The notes under the pieces: generated by a model
Seen by the model: the letters and a program-made list of their open reading frames with translations, nothing else
Database searches by the model: none
What the model was told of the DNA's origin: nothing
NCBI GenBank assembly: GCA_022447925.1
Contig: JAKUTS010000003.1
Location: 62,001 to 126,000, forward strand
DNA length: 64,000 nt
Direction: 5' to 3'
Source of the DNA: SAR202 cluster bacterium
GTDB taxonomy: Bacteria; Chloroflexota; Dehalococcoidia; Lucifugimonadales; UBA2962
Shown: positions 60,585 through 64,000 of the stretch, piece after piece
Numbering within the stretch: the first letter of the stretch is position 1
How the letters are laid out: the number at the start of each line of letters is the position of its first letter
Program-made: the position numbers and the translations under genes

Positions 60585-61487
60585 ATGATTAAAGAACCTT
60601 TACTTAGAAGTTTGCTGTTTATACCCGGAAACCAACCTAAAATGTTGGAAAAGGCTTCTTCAGTGCGTCCAGATGCCTTCGTTTTGGATTTGGAAGATTC
60701 TGTTCCCGTGTCAGAAAAGAGAAATGCTAGAGAGATAGTGGCCAGTCACATTGATAAAATCAATGAAACTGGAATAAGGGTCATTCCTCGGGTGAATTCT
60801 TTAACGACTGGCTTTATAGATGACGATTTAATGGCCGTTGTAGGATCGAAAATTTGGGGAATTTCTGTGGGGAAGATTAGCACGCCAGAAGACGTATTAG
60901 TTATAGATCAAAAAATCTCAAAACTTGAAAAACAATACGGTGTCGAGGTTGGTAAAATTCGATTGTTGGTGTGGTTAGAAACGGCATTAGGCATCGTCAA
61001 TGCGCATCATATTTGTAATGCTAACGCAAGACTTTCGGCAGTTTGTTTTGGTGCGGAAGATTACACCAATGACATGGAAATACCGAGACATATGTCGTCT
61101 TCCAACCTAGATAACCCAGCGTTGGCATATCCTAGAACCATGGTACCTTTATATTCAAAAGCATCAGGTATTATTCCTTTAGACACTCCATATTTCGGTT
61201 ACAAGGATGAGGCAGGATTGATAACAGATTGTGAAAATGCAAAACAACTGGGATTTGAAGGAAAATTTGCTATACATCCTGCCCAGATAGACACGATAAA
61301 TAAAGTATTTTCCCCTAATGAACAAGAATATCAGAAGGCGTTGAAGGAAATTGATGCATTCGAGAAAAGTGAAGCAAAGGGTAGGGGCTCAACTTCTTTA
61401 AAAGATCAAGTGATAGATGTGCCTGTAGTAGAGCGTGCACGTAAGTTAGTTAACAAATATGAGTCTGTATTTGGAAAGAGGGAATAA
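60585..61487 (+). CDS. HpcH/HpaI aldolase / CitE-like lyase
   Basis: A 300-residue TIM-barrel lyase of the CitE/malyl-CoA lyase group. It shows RSLLFIPGNQPKMLEKAS, DAFVLDLEDSVPVSEKRNARE (Mg-binding Glu/Asp), IRVIPRVNSLTTGF, LVWLETALGIVNAHHI and SAVCFGAEDYTNDM, and the C-terminal FAIHPAQID. It may cleave a malyl- or citramalyl-CoA-type ester or a citrate lyase substrate. No citrate lyase alpha or gamma subunit is present, so a stand-alone CoA-ester lyase is likely. FolB follows 1 bp later. Confidence 0.88.
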   Translation: MIKEPLLRSLLFIPGNQPKMLEKASSVRPDAFVLDLEDSVPVSEKRNAREIVASHIDKINETGIRVIPRVNSLTTGFIDDDLMAVVGSKIWGISVGKISTPEDVLVIDQKISKLEKQYGVEVGKIRLLVWLETALGIVNAHHICNANARLSAVCFGAEDYTNDMEIPRHMSSSNLDNPALAYPRTMVPLYSKASGIIPLDTPYFGYKDEAGLITDCENAKQLGFEGKFAIHPAQIDTINKVFSPNEQEYQKALKEIDAFEKSEAKGRGSTSLKDQVIDVPVVERARKLVNKYESVFGKRE

Positions 61488-61488
61488 G

Positions 61489-61854
61489 ATGGCAGAAGAC
61501 AGAATTCAAGTAAAGGGTATGAAGTTTTTTGGACATCATGGCATAACCGAAGAAGAGCAGGCCATTGGACAAAGGATTGAGGTAGATGTAGAGATAGAAG
61601 TTGATTTAGAGGCGGCAGGGCGCGCTGATGATCCGAATTTAACTTTAGATTACACTTTAATTTATCAAGTGACACGAGAGATAGTAGAAGGTAAATCGGT
61701 GAAACTAATAGAGACATTAGCTGAGTCAATTGCCGATCGACTTATATTGAAGTTAAACGTGGATTCAGCTTGGGTAAAAGTGATAAAACCAAACCCTCCA
61801 ATCGATAATAGTGTAATAGGATATGTGGCAATAGAAGTGCAAAGAGATAAATAG
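61489..61854 (+). CDS. folB: dihydroneopterin aldolase
   Basis: FolB splits 7,8-dihydroneopterin in folate synthesis. From ATG 61489 (MAEDRIQVKGMKFFGHHG) it has 121 residues. It shows the family GHHGITEEEQAIGQRIEVDVEIEVDL, LDYTLIYQVTREIVEG, LIETLAESIADRL and VKVIKPNPPI, which holds the Lys/Pro active-site loop. The longer frame from 61459 adds ten residues that overlap the upstream gene. AGAGGG lies just upstream of the ATG. It may be in an operon with the CitE-like gene, one base away. Confidence 0.92.
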   Translation: MAEDRIQVKGMKFFGHHGITEEEQAIGQRIEVDVEIEVDLEAAGRADDPNLTLDYTLIYQVTREIVEGKSVKLIETLAESIADRLILKLNVDSAWVKVIKPNPPIDNSVIGYVAIEVQRDK

Positions 61855-61927
61855 GATTTATATCTTTATATTTAGATTGGTAATAGATATAAATTTGATG
61901 TCGTAAAATAAGGCAAGGAGTAATGTA

Positions 61928-62110
61928 ATGCCGATAGTAAAGGTTGAGATGTGGAATGGTAGAACTTCCGATCAGAAGGCGCAGTTAGCTAAAGAAATAA
62001 CCGACTCATTTGAGAGGTTGGGTACTGCTAGAGATGCGACTATAGTGGTGTTCAATGACGTTTCAAAGGATAATTGGGCACAAGGCGGAACATTAGCTTC
62101 TGAGTCATAA
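61928..62110 (+). CDS. 4-oxalocrotonate tautomerase-like protein
   Basis: A 60-residue tautomerase-superfamily member. After removal of Met it starts with Pro (PIVKVEMWNG), the catalytic base of 4-OT. It continues with the usual RTSDQKAQLAKEITDSFERLG helix and ATIVVFNDVSKDNWAQGG, which includes the C-terminal active-site region. It would form hexamers or similar oligomers and tautomerise an enol or act on a dehalogenation substrate. GGAG lies upstream. A T-box leader follows 60 bp downstream. Confidence 0.87.
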   Translation: MPIVKVEMWNGRTSDQKAQLAKEITDSFERLGTARDATIVVFNDVSKDNWAQGGTLASES

Positions 62111-62171
62111 ATCTAATTGACCGTATCGGATTAACCAGTCTATACTGGTTCTTATAAGAATAAATTAAAAG

Positions 62172-62438
62172 CTATGAACAGGATTAGTAACCCCTGAAAT
62201 TGACCAAGAGAGCCGGGTAAGCTGTGAGCCGGTGTCAATAGAAAGGGTTGAATGGACCTGGGAGCTGCCTCCTGAACACAGATGTAAATTACATCGTTAA
62301 TTAGGGAAACGCCGGAATTGGCTCCGTTAATAAAGCCTAGGACATAAAACTGTCTGCAATTAAGAGCCTTAATATAGAATTAAGGAAATAGGGTGGCACC
62401 GCGGAATAATAACCCGTCCCTTGTGGGATGGGTTTTTT
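62172..62438 (+). promoter_or_regulatory. T-box riboswitch (tRNA-Trp sensing) controlling trpS-trpE
   Basis: A full T-box leader. The early part has GATTAGTA near 62182 and AGAGAGCCGGG near 62208, the conserved stem I elements. The specifier loop contains GAATGGACC (62250-62258), giving a UGG tryptophan codon followed by A. The T-box proper is TGGCACCGCGG at 62394-62404, which pairs with uncharged tRNA 3' ends. It is followed by a rho-independent terminator. Uncharged tRNA-Trp would stabilise the antiterminator and allow trpS and trpE transcription. The boundaries are approximate. Confidence 0.92.
62411..62438 (+). terminator. conditional terminator of the T-box
   Basis: AACCCGTCCC (62411-62420), loop TTGT, GGGATGGGTT (62425-62434), then a T-run through 62438. 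The ten-pair stem includes one G-U pair. It competes with the T-box antiterminator. A false ATG at 62421 read into trpS lies inside the hairpin loop, so it is not the real start. Confidence 0.92.
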
Positions 62439-62462
62439 AATTACAGGATAAGGATAAATACA

Positions 62463-63494
62463 ATGCCTGCCGCAAGCATCAAGAAGAGCCGAATTTTAAC
62501 GGGTATCCAGCCATCTGGAGACATGCAACTAGGGAATTATCTGGGAGCAGTTAAGCACTGGGTTATGAACCAAGACGTTCAAACCAATTTCATCCCGGTT
62601 GTTGATCTTCATTCTATAACCGTAAAGCAGGATCCTCGAGAATTGTACCGACAGACTGTATCTCTAGTTGCAATGTTAATTGCATGTGGCATAGACCCGG
62701 ATAAAAGCACTTTATTTATACAAAGTCACGTCTCAGCTCATGCTGTACTGGCTTGGGTTTTAAATTGTACTACTCCAGTTGGGTGGTTAGAGAGAATGAT
62801 TCAATATAAAGAAAAAGCTCAAAATCAGGAGAGGGTATCAACTGGTCTTCTTACTTACCCTGTATTAATGGCTGCTGATATATTGATATACGATGCTGAT
62901 GAGGTTCCTGTTGGAGAAGATCAGAAACAGCATGTTGAGTTAACTCGAGATATAGCGGAACGATTTAATAATATTTACGGTGAAACTTTTGTTCTTCCAG
63001 AAGCTGTTGTCCCTAAAGTTGGAGCACGGGTTATGGGTTTAGATAATCCATTAATAAAAATGTCCAAAAGTTATGCTCACGTTCGTGGTCATGCTATAAG
63101 TATGCTAGATGATTCAAAGGAAATAGAAAGATCTATAAAACGTTCTGTGACTGATTCATATAATGAGATTCGCTTTTCCAATGAAAAGGAAAGAGCGGGA
63201 GTTAACAATCTTCTGGGAATTTACCAGGTAATTACTGGAAAGACAGTGGATGAAGTTGAAAATGATTTTAATGATGCGAGGGGATATGGAGACTTGAAAT
63301 CAAGGGTAAGCGATGTGGTAATTTCAGAAATTGAACCCATAAAAAAACGTTACCATGAACTAATAAATAACTCAGATGAACTGGGACGTTTAATTCAGAA
63401 GGGGGATGCTGCTGCAAAGCAATATGCTGACCCTAAATTAGATATTGTTTTGGAGAAGGTCGGTCTTCATAGGAATGATAATACGGGTGGGTAA
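62463..63494 (+). CDS. trpS: tryptophanyl-tRNA synthetase
   Basis: Class I synthetase that charges tRNA-Trp. I place the start at ATG 62463 (MPAASIKKSRILTGIQ), downstream of the terminator, because the upstream frame would start inside it. TGIQPSGDMQLGNYLGAV is the HIGH-equivalent region, DLHSITV and YPVLMAADILIYDADEVPVGEDQKQHVEL the substrate-binding parts, and IKMSKSYAH the KMSKS loop. Length (343 residues) is normal. Transcription is controlled by the T-box, and trpE starts 2 bp after the stop, so the operon responds to tryptophan charging. Confidence 0.95.
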   Translation: MPAASIKKSRILTGIQPSGDMQLGNYLGAVKHWVMNQDVQTNFIPVVDLHSITVKQDPRELYRQTVSLVAMLIACGIDPDKSTLFIQSHVSAHAVLAWVLNCTTPVGWLERMIQYKEKAQNQERVSTGLLTYPVLMAADILIYDADEVPVGEDQKQHVELTRDIAERFNNIYGETFVLPEAVVPKVGARVMGLDNPLIKMSKSYAHVRGHAISMLDDSKEIERSIKRSVTDSYNEIRFSNEKERAGVNNLLGIYQVITGKTVDEVENDFNDARGYGDLKSRVSDVVISEIEPIKKRYHELINNSDELGRLIQKGDAAAKQYADPKLDIVLEKVGLHRNDNTGG

Positions 63495-63496
63495 AT

Positions 63497-64000
63497 ATGA
63501 CTCTTGATGATTCGGAATATTCAATTAGTGTTGAAGATATTAAAAGCCTTTTAAATCAGGATGTTGATGGTAATCTCGTGCCACTGTCCAGAACTGTGAA
63601 CACCAAAAATGAGACCCCGGTTTCGATATATTCAAAAGTTGCATCTCAACCGTATTCCTTTTTGTTTGAAAGTGTAGAAGGAGCTGAGAGGATTGCGCGA
63701 TATAGTTTCATAGGCGTTAAGCCATATGAAACTATTAAAACTGGAGAAGGTCAAAAGCATGGTTCAGTTGACCCGCTGAGGTTGATTGAGCAGCGGCTAA
63801 GTGACAAAAAAGTTGTTGAGCAGTTTAAATCAAATAGATTTGATGGAGGCGCAGTTGGTTATGCATCTTATGAAACGGCGTCATATTTTGAAGATCTTCC
63901 AACGGCAGACCAAGATACACTCAATCTACCAGAATCCATTTTTATGTTTTTCAATACTTATATTATGTTTGATCACATTGATAACCAAATAAGTATTGTT
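63497..64000 (+). CDS. trpE: anthranilate synthase component I, 5' part (truncated by window edge)
   Basis: Partial gene, 168 residues to the right edge, starting at ATG 63497, 2 bp after trpS. It reads MTLDDSEYSISVEDIKSLL, then LVPLSRTVNTKNETPVSIYSK, PYSFLFESVEGAERIARYSFIGVKPYE and GGAVGYASYETASYFEDLP. This is the N-terminal part of TrpE, including the regulatory LxSRT-type tryptophan-binding motif. TrpE makes anthranilate from chorismate with glutamine-derived ammonia from TrpG. Its placement behind trpS under a T-box fits a tryptophan operon. Confidence 0.93.
   Translation, partial: MTLDDSEYSISVEDIKSLLNQDVDGNLVPLSRTVNTKNETPVSIYSKVASQPYSFLFESVEGAERIARYSFIGVKPYETIKTGEGQKHGSVDPLRLIEQRLSDKKVVEQFKSNRFDGGAVGYASYETASYFEDLPTADQDTLNLPESIFMFFNTYIMFDHIDNQISIV

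Noticed and set aside
62421-62462. Start of trpS at ATG 62421
   Set aside because: This codon lies in the T-box terminator hairpin; the conserved protein start and ribosome-binding region support ATG 62463.

Overview
The window is 64 kb of AT-rich, very gene-dense bacterial chromosome, with intergenic gaps mostly under 200 bp and several convergent genes ending within 0-5 bp of each other. No rRNA, prophage, insertion sequence, CRISPR array or plasmid function was seen. The gene mix suggests a marine SAR202-like Chloroflexota (Dehalococcoidia relative). It includes coenzyme F420 ligase, a T-box ahead of trpS-trpE, many MFS permeases, paired short-chain dehydrogenases and CocE/NonD hydrolases, a KDG/KDPG sugar-acid pathway, type II glutamine synthetase and many small lipoproteins. 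This placement is inferred from gene content, not from a marker-gene tree.

Layout. 0-4.6 kb: a leftward operon with ABC ATPase, FtsX-type permease, OmpR-type response regulator and the start of its sensor kinase. 4.8-8.3 kb: a leftward run with a kelch lipoprotein, CoA-binding protein, thiL, an unknown gene and a CMD-family protein. 8.5-12 kb: ABC-F ATPase, DEAD-box helicase (apparent CTG start) and tRNA-Ile. 12-18.3 kb: SelA-fold PLP enzyme, tRNA-Gly, RraA-like protein, DUF454 protein, D-2-hydroxyacid dehydrogenase, a thioredoxin-like gene with an in-frame TGA at the first active-site position, and two membrane proteins. 18.4-22.5 kb: hydrolase, MFS and SDR module. 23-28 kb: lipoproteins and a nickel/cobalt-type permease that may form a metal-handling island, plus a TatA-like miniprotein. 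28-34 kb: MFS, lipoprotein, D-aminoacylase, sugar epimerase, sucrase/ferredoxin-like protein. 34-39.6 kb: a second module with a frameshifted alcohol dehydrogenase, MFS, TPR, SDR and hydrolase. 39.6-45.3 kb: leftward GSII, gamma-glutamyltransferase, NAD-kinase-like, threonine-dehydratase-like and HEAT genes. 45.4-51.3 kb: nth, argC, tRNA-Glu, KDPG aldolase, KDG kinase and two lipoproteins. 51.3-53 kb: leftward thiG-thiE-thiS. 53-64 kb: NUDIX, leuS, FAD oxidoreductase, leuB, EVE protein, small zinc-ribbon protein, cofE, CitE-like lyase, folB, tautomerase, then the T-box followed by trpS and the 5' part of trpE.

The most notable observation is at 15.8-16.3 kb. Two ORFs that look separate are one continuous frame across a TGA, and that TGA sits at the first cysteine of a CxxC thioredoxin motif (UxxC). 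A hairpin lies at a distance and with a loop that fit a bacterial SECIS. The simplest reading is an unannotated membrane-anchored selenocysteine thioredoxin. A nonsense mutation or sequence error is the main alternative. Other notable points are two likely non-canonical starts (CTG, ATT), two SDR paralogues with a shared insertion in the nucleotide-binding loop, two related hydrolase/MFS/SDR modules, a Met/Asp repeat lipoprotein, and a metallopeptidase-cupredoxin fusion lipoprotein.
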